Below, piece after piece: positions 7,352 to 15,402 of a stretch of DNA of 64,000 nucleotides. The DNA is taken from contig NZ_JAERRK010000009.1 in the NCBI RefSeq assembly GCF_016741775.1, forward strand, positions 1 to 64,000. Reading direction: 5' to 3'. Numbering within the stretch: position 1 is the stretch's first letter; each line of letters opens with the position of its first letter. Source of the stretch: Streptomyces actinomycinicus (GTDB lineage Bacteria; Actinomycetota; Actinomycetes; Streptomycetales; Streptomycetaceae). The notes below the pieces were generated by a model. That model searched no databases. It was not told the origin of the DNA and saw nothing but the letters and a program-made list of their open reading frames with translations. A program made the position numbers and the translations under genes.

Positions 7352-8215
7352 ATGAGTTCCGCGGCACCGCGGCTCGGCGTGCTCGCCTCGCGAGTCCGTT
7401 TCGAGGAGAAGAGCATCCTGGCAGCCCTGGAGCGGCGCGGCGCCGCGTGCGAGCAGATCGACCCCCGCGCGCTGTCGGTCCGGGCGGCCACGCCCTGGAC
7501 CGGCCCGCGCACCGTCCTCAACCGCGAGGTCGGCCACTACCGGGCGCTGTACGCGGCGAGCGCCCTGGAGTCGGCCGGCACCAAGGTGCTCAACACCGCC
7601 GCGGCGACGGCGGTGTGCGGTGACAAGTGGCAGACCACGGCGGCACTGACCGCCCACGGTGTGCCGACCCCCGAGACCGTCCTCGCACTGACCCCGGAGG
7701 CGGCGCCGTCCGCCCTGGAACAGATCGGCTACCCGGCGGTGATCAAGCCGCTGGTCGGCTCCTGGGGCCGTCTGGTCACCCGGGTCACGGACCCCGCGAT
7801 GGCCGCGGCCGTGCTGGAGCACCTGGCCGCGCTGCCCTCCCCGCAGTCGCACATCGTCTACGTGCAGCGCGAGGTCGCCAAGGCCGACCGGGACATCCGG
7901 GTCCTGGTGGTCGGCGGCCGGGCGGTCGGCGCCACGTACCGCCGCAGCGAGCAGTGGCGTACGAACGTCGCCCGCGGAGCGGTCAGCGAGCGCTGTCCGC
8001 TCGACCCCGCCCTCACCGCACTCGCCGTGTCCGCGGCGGACGCCGTCGGCGCGCACATCGCCGGCGTGGACCTGCTCCAGGACCCGGACGGCCGGCTGAC
8101 CGTGCTCGAGGTCAACGACCGGGTGGAGTTCCGCGGACTGCAGCAGAGCCACGGCACGGACATCGACGCGGCGGACGCCCTCGCCGCCCTGCTGATCGAG
8201 GAGGCACAGGCATGA
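7352..8215 (+). CDS. ATP-grasp [LysW]-amino acid ligase (LysX/RimK-like)
   Basis: A 287-residue ATP-grasp ligase of the LysX/RimK type. Features include GDKWQTTAAL (about 89-98), IKPLVGSWGR, the RDIRVLVVGGRAVGATYRRS strand-loop and the metal-binding EVNDRVEFRG near 260. LysX joins the alpha-amino group of glutamate or alpha-aminoadipate to the C-terminal Glu of LysW. Glutamate is the likely substrate here, from the transketolase-based pathway model, but specificity cannot be read with certainty. AAGGAG lies nine bases before the ATG; the gene overlaps lysY by ATGA. Confidence 0.92.
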   Translation: MSSAAPRLGVLASRVRFEEKSILAALERRGAACEQIDPRALSVRAATPWTGPRTVLNREVGHYRALYAASALESAGTKVLNTAAATAVCGDKWQTTAALTAHGVPTPETVLALTPEAAPSALEQIGYPAVIKPLVGSWGRLVTRVTDPAMAAAVLEHLAALPSPQSHIVYVQREVAKADRDIRVLVVGGRAVGATYRRSEQWRTNVARGAVSERCPLDPALTALAVSAADAVGAHIAGVDLLQDPDGRLTVLEVNDRVEFRGLQQSHGTDIDAADALAALLIEEAQA

Positions 8216-9237
8216 TCCGGGCAGCCGTCGTCGGCGCGGCCGGCTACATCGGCGGTGAACTGCTCCGCCTGCTGGTCGGCCACCCCCAGGTGGAGATCGT
8301 GGCCGCTGTCTCGCGCACGCTGCGCGGCCGGCCGGTCGACAGCATCCATCCCAACCTCCGCGGGCGCACCCGCCTCACCTTCTCGTCGTACGACCAACTC
8401 GGCCACCCCGACGTGCTGTTCCTGGCCACACCCCACCGCGAGACCATGCAGCGGATGCCCGCGTACCTCGACTCGGCACGGGTCGTCATCGACCTGTCCG
8501 GCGACTTCCGGCTGCACGACACCGACGTCTACGAGGACTACTACGGCACCCCGCACGAGGCGCCCGGCCTGATCGGCAGCTTCGTCCCGGGCATCCCCGA
8601 GTTCCACCGCGACCGGCTGCGCGCCGCCGACCGGATCTCGGTACCCGGCTGCATGGCCACCGCCGGCCTGCTCTCCCTGGTCCCGCTCGCCCGTGCCGGG
8701 CTGGTCCGCGGAGACATCACGGTGGACGCCCGCACCGGATCCAGCGGCTCCGGCGCCAAGGCCGGTTCGGAGAACCTGCACGCCGAACGCAGCGGCGCGC
8801 TCAGGGTGTTCGCGCCCACCCGGCACCGGCACGAAGCCGAGATCGCGCAGGCGACCGGGCACACCATCCACATGACGGCGACCGGCATCGAGGCGGTCCG
8901 CGGCGTGCAGCTGCTGTCCCGGGCCTCGCTGGCCGACGGGGTGGACGAGCGCGCCATCCGCAGCACCTACCGCTCCTGGTACGGCGACGAGCCCTTCGTC
9001 CGGGTCGTCGCCGCCCGCCGCGGCATGCACCGCTTCCCCGACGCCAAGATCCTCTCCGGCTCCAACTACTGCGACGTCGGCTTCGCCCTGGACCGTGGCG
9101 CCTCCACCGTCACCGTGATCGCGGCCCTGGACAACCTCGTCAAGGGGGGCGCGGGCAACGCCGTGCAGTGCATGAACGTGCGCTTCGGCGAACCGGAGGA
9201 ACGCGGACTGGAGTTCACCGGCCTGCACCCCAACTGA
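8212..9237 (+). CDS. [LysW]-acyl-phosphate reductase (LysY/ArgC-like)
   Basis: A 341-residue NADPH-dependent reductase of the ArgC/LysY family. The N-terminal GAAGYIGGELLRLL binds the cofactor, SVPGCMATAG (near 144) holds the catalytic Cys, and GSSGSGAKAG is typical of LysY. It should reduce the AmCP-bound acyl phosphate made by the LysZ domain to the semialdehyde, which the transketolase next door could then extend. The start overlaps the lysX stop. Confidence 0.92.
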   Translation: MIRAAVVGAAGYIGGELLRLLVGHPQVEIVAAVSRTLRGRPVDSIHPNLRGRTRLTFSSYDQLGHPDVLFLATPHRETMQRMPAYLDSARVVIDLSGDFRLHDTDVYEDYYGTPHEAPGLIGSFVPGIPEFHRDRLRAADRISVPGCMATAGLLSLVPLARAGLVRGDITVDARTGSSGSGAKAGSENLHAERSGALRVFAPTRHRHEAEIAQATGHTIHMTATGIEAVRGVQLLSRASLADGVDERAIRSTYRSWYGDEPFVRVVAARRGMHRFPDAKILSGSNYCDVGFALDRGASTVTVIAALDNLVKGGAGNAVQCMNVRFGEPEERGLEFTGLHPN

Positions 9238-9246
9238 GCGACCGAA

Positions 9247-9282
9247 CTGCCGCTGCCGCTGCCGCTGCCGCTGCCGCTGCCG
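9247..9282. repeat. six CTGCCG hexamer repeats
   Basis: Six perfect tandem CTGCCG copies a few bases after the lysY stop. The rest of the 203-base gap before the transketolase start is C-rich and holds no gene that I can support. Confidence 0.9.
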
Positions 9283-9440
9283 GCGCCGCGTGCCGCTGGC
9301 GGCGCGCCCCGCAGACCGTCCCGCCTTGCCGCCCGACCGACTCACCCGCCGCAGACCGACCCGCCTGCCGCCCCGGAGCAGCCGAACCGCCCGTTCCCGG
9401 CTCCGCCGTACGCCACCGCATCCCGCCGAGAGGACCAGGC

Positions 9441-10481
9441 ATGAGCAGCCCGCCCCTGCTGCGCGGCACCCCGCCGCCGGCCGCACCGACCGCCGACCGC
9501 CCCGCCGACCCCTTCGGGACCGAACTGCCCCGCAGCGGAGCCGAACTGTCCCACGTCGGAGCCGAACAGCCCCGTGGTGGAAGCGAACTGTCCCGCGGCG
9601 GAGCCGAACGGCCCCGCGGTGGAGCCGAACTGTCCCGCGGCGGAGCCGAACTGTCCCGCGGCGGAGCCGAATTGCTCGAGACCGTGACCCGGATCAGGGA
9701 GCACATCGTGACGATGTGCGCCTCGGCCGAGGGCGGGCACCTGGGCGGCTCGATGTCCCTGGCGGAGATCCTCGCCGTGCTCTACTTCCGCGTGCTGCGC
9801 CACGACCCGCGCTTCCCCGGCATGCCCGACCGGGACATCCTGCTGCTCAGCAAGGGGCACGGTGGCATCGGCCTGTTCGCAACCCTGTGCGAGGCCGGCT
9901 ACTTCCCGGCCGGCGAGCTGGCCGCGTACGCCCGGCCGGGCAGCCGCTTCACCGCCCACCCGCACCCCGGGATCCCGGGGGTCGAGATGCCCTCCGGATC
10001 CCTCGGCCACGGCCTGGCCGTCGGCGTCGGGCATGCCCTGGCACACCGGCTGGAGGGCTCCGGCCGCCGCTGCTTCGTGGTGATGGGCGACGGCGAACTC
10101 CAGGAGGGCTCCGTGTGGGAGGCCGCCTCGGTCGCCTCCGCGCACCGGCTGGCCCGGCTCACCGCGATCGTGGACCGCAACGGCCTGCAGATCAGCGGCC
10201 CGACCGAGTCGGTCGGCGCGCTGGAACCGCTGGCCGACCGCTGGCGCGCCTTCGGGTGGCGGGTCCTGGAGGCCGACGGCCACGACACCGACGCGCTGAC
10301 CGCCGCGCTCTCGGCGGCACCCGATCCCGAGCGGCCCACCGTCCTGATCGCGCACACCGTCAAGGGCAAGGGCGTCGCCAAGATCGAGGGCCAGGCCCGC
10401 AGCCACTTCGCCCGGCTCGGCCGCCGCCAGCAACAACAGCTCCTGCAGGCCCTGCGCGCAGACGCGGAGGCCCGCCGATGA
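9441..10481 (+). CDS. transketolase N-terminal (ThDP/Pyr-partner) subunit with repeat leader
   Basis: A 346-residue split transketolase half. Residues about 80-340 are the ThDP-binding domain: GHLGGSMSLAEIL, SKGHGGIGLFATL, SGSLGHGLAVGVG and the diphosphate/metal motif GDGELQEGSVWEA ending with DRNGLQ. Residues about 25-79 are a 7-residue repeat (GAELSRG and variants) not found in normal transketolases. AGGACC precedes the ATG at 9441. With the next gene it forms the full enzyme, which in AmCP secondary pathways transfers a two-carbon ketol unit to the AmCP-bound semialdehyde. Confidence 0.92.
   Translation: MSSPPLLRGTPPPAAPTADRPADPFGTELPRSGAELSHVGAEQPRGGSELSRGGAERPRGGAELSRGGAELSRGGAELLETVTRIREHIVTMCASAEGGHLGGSMSLAEILAVLYFRVLRHDPRFPGMPDRDILLLSKGHGGIGLFATLCEAGYFPAGELAAYARPGSRFTAHPHPGIPGVEMPSGSLGHGLAVGVGHALAHRLEGSGRRCFVVMGDGELQEGSVWEAASVASAHRLARLTAIVDRNGLQISGPTESVGALEPLADRWRAFGWRVLEADGHDTDALTAALSAAPDPERPTVLIAHTVKGKGVAKIEGQARSHFARLGRRQQQQLLQALRADAEARR
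9516..9675. repeat. 21-bp tandem repeats encoding the transketolase leader
   Basis: Seven to eight copies of ggagccgaactgtcccgcgg (unit 21 bases), two adjacent copies identical. The unit keeps the reading frame and encodes seven residues. It is the second frame-preserving repeat in a protein terminus of this cluster. Confidence 0.9.
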
Positions 10482-11671
10482 CCACGGCCACCGCTTCGAC
10501 GGCCACCACCGCCACGGCCACCACCGCCCCGCACACCGCTTCGACGGCCACCGCCGCCCCGCCCGCTTCGACAGCCACCGCCGCCACGGCCACCGCCCCC
10601 ACGCACGCTGCTTCCACGGCCACCACCGCCCCGCACACCGCTTCCACGGCCACCGCCGCCACGGCCACCACCCCCACGCCCGCCGACCGTCCGGCCGAGG
10701 CGAGCGGGGCGCATCCGGTCGCCCCCGCCGAGCGTTCCGCGCGTGAGGTCTACCGCGACACCGTCGCCGCACTCCTGCCCCGCGAGGAGCGGTTGGTGGT
10801 GCTGGACACCGACACCGGACTGTTCGCCGGCGTCGACTTCGGGGCCGGTGCGGACCGCTATCTGAACCTGGGGATCGCCGAGCACACCCTCATGGGTGCG
10901 GCGGCCGGGCTCGCACGGGAGGGCCGGATCCCGCTGGTGCACACGATGGCCGCGTTCGCCGCGTCCCGGGCCCTGGAGGCCGTGAAACTCGACATCGCGC
11001 TCGGCGACCTGCCGGTCCTGATCGCCGCCACCCACGCCGGTGTGTCGGCCGGTCACCTGGGCCCCACGCACCACGCCCTGGAGGACCTGGCGACGATGCG
11101 GGTGCTGCCCCACATGACCGTGGTGGTCCCCGGCGATCCGGAGCAGACCGCCGTCCTGCTGCGCCAGGCGCTCACCGCGGGCGGACCCGTCTACCTGCGC
11201 CTCGGCCGCTCGGCGACCCCCGCCCTGCCGGCCGGCGCCGAGCCGCCCCGGCTCGGCAAGGCACAGGTCCTGCGCCGCGGTACGGACCTCACGCTCGCCG
11301 CCTGCGGCCCCTACCCGGTGCTGGCGGCCCTGGAGGCGGCCGAACTGCTTGCCGCGGACGGCATCTCGGCGAACGTCCTGCACCTGCACACCGTCAAGCC
11401 GCTTGACACCCCGGCCCTGCTGGAGGCACTGGCCGACCAGCACACCCTGATCACGGTCGAGGAGCACTGGGCGGCCGGCGGATTCGGCTCCGCGGTCGCC
11501 GAGGAGCTGGCCGTGCTGCCGGTCCGGGTCCACCGGATCGCGATGCCGGACGCCTTCGTCGAGGTCGCCGGCAGCCAGCGCCACCTGCTCCAGCAGGGCG
11601 GCGTCAGCGCCCAGTCCATCGCCGCCCGCGCCCGCCGGGCGCTCGGCACCATTGGGGGAGGCACCCGATGA
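10478..11671 (+). CDS. transketolase C-terminal subunit with Thr/Ala-rich leader
   Basis: A 397-residue second half of the split transketolase: pyrimidine-binding domain (about 90-250; LNLGIAEHTLMGAAAGLA carries the conserved Glu that activates ThDP, then HTMAAFAASRALE) and the C-terminal transketolase domain (about 265-385). The first 68 residues are nearly pure Thr/Ala/Pro/Ser (TATTAPHTAST and variants) and look disordered. It overlaps both neighbours by ATGA. Such leaders are absent from primary-metabolism homologues, as far as I know. Confidence 0.92.
   Translation: MTTATASTATTATATTAPHTASTATAAPPASTATAATATAPTHAASTATTAPHTASTATAATATTPTPADRPAEASGAHPVAPAERSAREVYRDTVAALLPREERLVVLDTDTGLFAGVDFGAGADRYLNLGIAEHTLMGAAAGLAREGRIPLVHTMAAFAASRALEAVKLDIALGDLPVLIAATHAGVSAGHLGPTHHALEDLATMRVLPHMTVVVPGDPEQTAVLLRQALTAGGPVYLRLGRSATPALPAGAEPPRLGKAQVLRRGTDLTLAACGPYPVLAALEAAELLAADGISANVLHLHTVKPLDTPALLEALADQHTLITVEEHWAAGGFGSAVAEELAVLPVRVHRIAMPDAFVEVAGSQRHLLQQGGVSAQSIAARARRALGTIGGGTR
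10484..10681. repeat. low-complexity Thr/Ala-coding region at the transketolase C-subunit start
   Basis: Interspersed copies of gccaccgccgccacggccac and ccgcacaccgcttc motifs without one strict period, encoding the 68-residue Thr/Ala leader. Replication slippage is the probable origin. Confidence 0.75.
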
Positions 11672-13335
11672 CCACCACAGCACCCCACGAGCCGTACACC
11701 CCGTCCCCCGACGGCGAGCGGTGGCGCCGGGCCGGGTTCTGGCGCGACGAGACGATCCTGCACGACCTGCGCCGCTGGGCCGCCGAGCGGCCCGGCAAGC
11801 CCGCCCTGGTCTGCTGCTCCGGCGCCGGGACGCACACCGTGGGCTACGTCGAGCTGGCCCGCCGGGTCGACCGGCTGGCTGCCGCACTGCTCCGGCTCGG
11901 CGTGCGGCGCGGCGACGTGGTCACGCTCCAACTGCCCAACGGCTGGGAACTGGTGGCGCTGTGCCTGGCCGCCGCCCGGATCGGCGCGGTGGCCGGGCCC
12001 GTGGTGCCGACCATGCGCCGCCGCGAGGTCGAGTTCATGACCCGGCTCACCGAGAGCCCGGTCTACATCGCCGCCGCGGACATCCGCGGCTTCTCCTACG
12101 ACCGGATGAGCGCCGAGGTCGCCGGTGCCGTGCCCACCCTGCGCCACCGGGTGCTGCTCGGCGGCGACGGTCCGCTCACCGAGGGCGCCCTGGACTTCAC
12201 CCGCGACCTCTACGGCCCCGACCCCGACCCGGACCTGCTCGCCTCGCTCGACTCCCTGGAGGCCGGCCCGGACGACCCCGCCCAGATCATGTTCACCTCC
12301 GGCACCACCGGGGAGCCCAAGGGCGTCGTGCACAGCCACAACACGCTGTACGCGATGAACAAGGCGCAGGCCGACGTACTCGGTCTCACCGGCGACGAGA
12401 TCACCGCGATGGGCTCGCCCACCACCCACCAGGCCGGATTCACCTGGAACTTCGTGATGCCGATGCTGCTCGGTGCCACCGCCGTGCAGGTGGACCGGTG
12501 GGACCCGCAGCGCATGCTGCGCATCCTGCAGGAGGAGCGGGTGACGTTCTTCATGGGGGCGCCCACCTTCCTGTCCGACCTGATCGAGGCCCAGCGCCGC
12601 ACCCCGCACGACCTGTCGGCGCTGCACAGCTTCGCCACCGGCAGCGCGCCCATCGCACCCCTGCTCGTCGAGGACGCCGACGAGGTGCTCGGCTGCCGGG
12701 TGTACGCGCTGTGGGGCATGACCGAGAACGGCTGTGTGACCGTCACCCGGCCCGGCCAGCCGCCGCTGCGGGCCGCCGCGAGCGACGGCACCGCCGTGCC
12801 GGGGATGGAGGTCCGCATCACCGGCAAGGACGGCACCGCCGTACCGCCGGGGGAGAACGGGCGGCTCCAGGTGCGCGGCGCCGCCCAGTGCCTGGGCTAC
12901 TTCCGGCGGCAGGAGACCTACGACGCCTCGGTGACCGCCGACGGCTGGTTCGACACCGGCGACCTGGCCCGGGACGACGGCCACGGCGGCATCCGCATCG
13001 CCGGCCGGGTCAAGGACATGATCCTGCGCGGCGCCGAGAACATACCGGTCGTCGAGGTCGAGGGCGCGCTGCTCAGGCACCCGGCGATCAAAGACGTGGC
13101 GGTCGTCGGCTACCCGGACGCCCGGCTCGGCGAGCGCGCCTGCGCCTTCCTGGTCACCACCGGGCCCGCGCTCGGACTGCCCGAGCTGCGCGAGCACCTG
13201 GCCGGGCTCGGCATGGCCAAGACGTACTGGCCGGAGCGGGTGGAAGTGCTGCCCGAACTGCCGCGCACCCCCTCCGGAAAGATCCAGAAATTCGCCCTGC
13301 GCGACCTGCTGCGCACCGCCGGCCGCTCCGCCTGA
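11668..13335 (+). CDS. acyl-CoA synthetase (AMP-forming), cyclohexanecarboxylate-CoA ligase-like
   Basis: A 555-residue ANL-superfamily ligase: MFTSGTTGEPKGV (about 209-221), ALWGMTENG, GWFDTGD, a hinge/AMP motif IAGRVKDMI and the catalytic Lys in TPSGKIQKF near the C-terminus. Overall it resembles AliA/cyclohexanecarboxylate-CoA ligases and medium-chain acyl-CoA ligases. It overlaps the transketolase gene by ATGA, and an acyl-CoA dehydrogenase follows, so the pair may activate and desaturate an acyl group for the final product. Substrate unknown. Confidence 0.88.
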   Translation: MTTTAPHEPYTPSPDGERWRRAGFWRDETILHDLRRWAAERPGKPALVCCSGAGTHTVGYVELARRVDRLAAALLRLGVRRGDVVTLQLPNGWELVALCLAAARIGAVAGPVVPTMRRREVEFMTRLTESPVYIAAADIRGFSYDRMSAEVAGAVPTLRHRVLLGGDGPLTEGALDFTRDLYGPDPDPDLLASLDSLEAGPDDPAQIMFTSGTTGEPKGVVHSHNTLYAMNKAQADVLGLTGDEITAMGSPTTHQAGFTWNFVMPMLLGATAVQVDRWDPQRMLRILQEERVTFFMGAPTFLSDLIEAQRRTPHDLSALHSFATGSAPIAPLLVEDADEVLGCRVYALWGMTENGCVTVTRPGQPPLRAAASDGTAVPGMEVRITGKDGTAVPPGENGRLQVRGAAQCLGYFRRQETYDASVTADGWFDTGDLARDDGHGGIRIAGRVKDMILRGAENIPVVEVEGALLRHPAIKDVAVVGYPDARLGERACAFLVTTGPALGLPELREHLAGLGMAKTYWPERVEVLPELPRTPSGKIQKFALRDLLRTAGRSA

Positions 13336-13364
13336 CGTCCGGGATCCCGGAAGAAGGAAGCTCC

Positions 13365-14510
13365 ATGGACTTCACGTTCACCCCGGCGCAGAACGAACTC
13401 GCCAAGCTCGTGGCCGGGTTCGCCGCCGAACGGATCGCCCCGCACCGCCGGGAACAGGACCGTACCGGCACCTACCGCCCGGACCTGATCGCGGACCTGG
13501 CCGGCGCGGACCTGTTCGCGCTGCGCATCCCCGAGGCGTACGGCGGCCGCGGCCTGGACGCCGTCAGCGCGGGCATCGCCCTGGAGCAGCTGGCCGCCGC
13601 CGATCTCGCGGTCTGCTTCCCGGTGCTGAACGCCGCGCTCATCGGCGGAGTCCTCGCCGACAACGGCACCGCCGGGCAGCGCGCCCGGTGGCTGCCGCCG
13701 ATCGCCCGCGGCGAGGCCGTGGTCGCCCTCGCGCTGACCGAGCCCGGGCACGGCACGGACGCGGCGGGCATCGGGACGAGCGCACGGCCGGACGGCGACG
13801 GCTGGGTGCTGTCCGGCGAGAAGACCTCGATCATGATCGCCGCGCACGCCACCCACGCCCTGGTCTTCGCCCGCACCGGCGGGGACGGAGCGCGCGGCAT
13901 CAGCGCCTTCTACCTGCCCCTGGACGACGCCCGGGTGCACCGGGAGCGGCTGACCGACCTGGGCTGCCGGGCCGGCGGCCGGGGCCGTGTCGTCCTGGAC
14001 GGGGTCCGGGTCGGAGCGGACGCCCTGGTCGGCGAACCCGGCGGCGGCTTCGCGGCCGTGATGCGCGGTTTCGGGGTCTCCCGGGCGCTGATCGCGCTGA
14101 TGGCGATCGCGGTCGGCAACGCCGCCCTGGACGAGGCGTACGCCCATGCCACCCGGCGGACCGCCTTCGGGCAGCCCCTCGGCAGGTTCCAGTCGGTGGC
14201 GTTCCCGCTCGTGGAGCACACCACCCTGCTGCACGCGGCCCGCCTGGTCGCCTACGAGGCGCTGTGCCGGGCGGACCGCGGCGAAGATCCGCGCATCCCG
14301 TCGAACATGGCCAAGTGGTGGGCGCCGAAGGCCGCCGTGGAAGCCACCCACCAGGCGCTGCTGACCATGGGGCACCTGGGCTGGAGCGAGGACGGACCGG
14401 TCGCCCAGCGGCTGCGGGACGTCATCGGCCTGCAGCTGGCGGACGGCACGGCCGCGGCGACCAAGCTCACCGTGGCCCGGCTGGTCCTGGGCAGGGAGTA
14501 CGCGCCGTGA
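13365..14510 (+). CDS. acyl-CoA dehydrogenase family protein
   Basis: A 381-residue FAD flavoprotein: N-terminal helical domain, beta domain with LALTEPGHGTDA (about 124-135) and a C-terminal helical bundle with RTAFGQPLGRFQSV. At the position of the usual catalytic Glu (QIYEGT in typical enzymes) it reads QLADGT, giving Asp. From memory, Asp occurs here in cyclohexane- and cyclohexenecarboxyl-CoA dehydrogenases, which fits the AliA-like ligase just upstream. AAGAAGGAAG precedes the ATG. Last gene of the rightward AmCP operon. Confidence 0.87.
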   Translation: MDFTFTPAQNELAKLVAGFAAERIAPHRREQDRTGTYRPDLIADLAGADLFALRIPEAYGGRGLDAVSAGIALEQLAAADLAVCFPVLNAALIGGVLADNGTAGQRARWLPPIARGEAVVALALTEPGHGTDAAGIGTSARPDGDGWVLSGEKTSIMIAAHATHALVFARTGGDGARGISAFYLPLDDARVHRERLTDLGCRAGGRGRVVLDGVRVGADALVGEPGGGFAAVMRGFGVSRALIALMAIAVGNAALDEAYAHATRRTAFGQPLGRFQSVAFPLVEHTTLLHAARLVAYEALCRADRGEDPRIPSNMAKWWAPKAAVEATHQALLTMGHLGWSEDGPVAQRLRDVIGLQLADGTAAATKLTVARLVLGREYAP

Positions 14511-14537
14511 CGTCCGGCCCCCGCGCCACCGGCGCCC

Positions 14538-14705
14538 GCCCAGCCGCCCCGCGGTCCGGTCACGCGGGCCGTTCAGCCGCCTTGCGGTCCCATCGCGCCG
14601 CCCGTTCAGCCGCCCTGTGGTCCGGTCACGCGGGCCCTTCAGTCGCCCTGTGGTCCGGCCTATCCGGCCCTTCGGCCGCCGCCCTGTGGTCCGCTCGCGC
14701 CGGCC
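14538..14705. repeat. about five imperfect 33-bp repeats
   Basis: Units built on GTTCAGCCGCC followed by CTGTGGTCCGGTCACGCGGG or close variants. They fill the gap between the convergent acyl-CoA dehydrogenase and CGNR genes and run into the last codons of the CGNR gene. No clear terminator hairpin is seen there. Confidence 0.7.
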
Positions 14706-15340
14706 GTCTTGAGGCCCTGGCGGTAGACCTGCATCTTCGAGCGGGTGCCGCACACCGCCATGGAGCACCAGCGGCCGGTGCGGTTGCGCGCACGGTCGTA
14801 GAAGGCCCACTCGCAGCGGTGGTCGTGACAGGACTTCAGCCGCTGCCAGGTGCCCTCCCCGGCCGCCTCCACGACGATGCCGAGGACCTCGCCGAACAGG
14901 CCCCCGGCGCCCTCGCGGGCCGGCCGCAGGCCGGGCAGGCCCGCCTCGTCGAAGCCGAGGACGAGCGGGCACTGCGCGGCGATGCGCTCGACGACGGCAC
15001 GGGCCGCCGGATCGGGGTCACCGCCGTTGTTCTCCCGCAGCAACGCCCGCAGCGCCTCGCGGAGTTCGACCGCCCGCTCGCGGTCGGCCCCGGTGACGCC
15101 CCGGCCGGCGCCGGGCGGGCCGTACTCCGCAAGCCAGCGCGTGAACCCCCCGAGAGAGGCGAACTCGTCGGGTCCGAACTCGACGTTGAGGCTGTTGACG
15201 AAGGACTGCACCAGGGCGAGCCGGCCCGGCGCGACCTCGCGGTTGCCCGGTTGCCGCACCCGGGACCGTCCCGTCGGCACGCCCGTCGCCGCCCCGTCCG
15301 GGGCCGTCACGCTCCTGATCCCGCTCATTCCGCAGACCAT
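14660..15340 (-). CDS. CGNR zinc-finger regulator
   Basis: About 226 residues. The N-terminal ABATE-type domain (VQSFVNSLNVE, about 43-53) is followed by a C-terminal zinc knuckle CHDHRCEWAFYDRARNR and WCSMAVCGTRSK, the CGNR family pattern with Thr replacing the usual Asn. These proteins are thought to be transcription factors. Starts at 15340 or 15328 (both ATG) are possible. It faces an MFS exporter gene across a perfect inverted repeat, so it probably controls that gene and itself. Confidence 0.85.
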   Translation of the reverse strand: MVCGMSGIRSVTAPDGAATGVPTGRSRVRQPGNREVAPGRLALVQSFVNSLNVEFGPDEFASLGGFTRWLAEYGPPGAGRGVTGADRERAVELREALRALLRENNGGDPDPAARAVVERIAAQCPLVLGFDEAGLPGLRPAREGAGGLFGEVLGIVVEAAGEGTWQRLKSCHDHRCEWAFYDRARNRTGRWCSMAVCGTRSKMQVYRQGLKTAGASGPQGGGRRAG

Positions 15341-15365
15341 ACCGGTCACTCGTGTTGACCGGTAT
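15339..15365. promoter_or_regulatory. operator between CGNR regulator and MFS transporter
   Basis: Perfect 10-base inverted repeat: ATACCGGTCA (15339-15348), seven-base spacer, TGACCGGTAT (15356-15365). It sits at the start of the CGNR gene and about 38 bases before the MFS start, where a repressor would block both promoters. Confidence 0.75.
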
Positions 15366-15402
15366 CCATCTCCGCCAATCCCCCCCACCCGGAAGGAATC
15401 CC

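Noticed and set aside
9247..9282. Coding repeat extending lysY or a small gene
   Set aside because: It lies after a clear stop codon, with no start and ribosome binding site giving a plausible protein.
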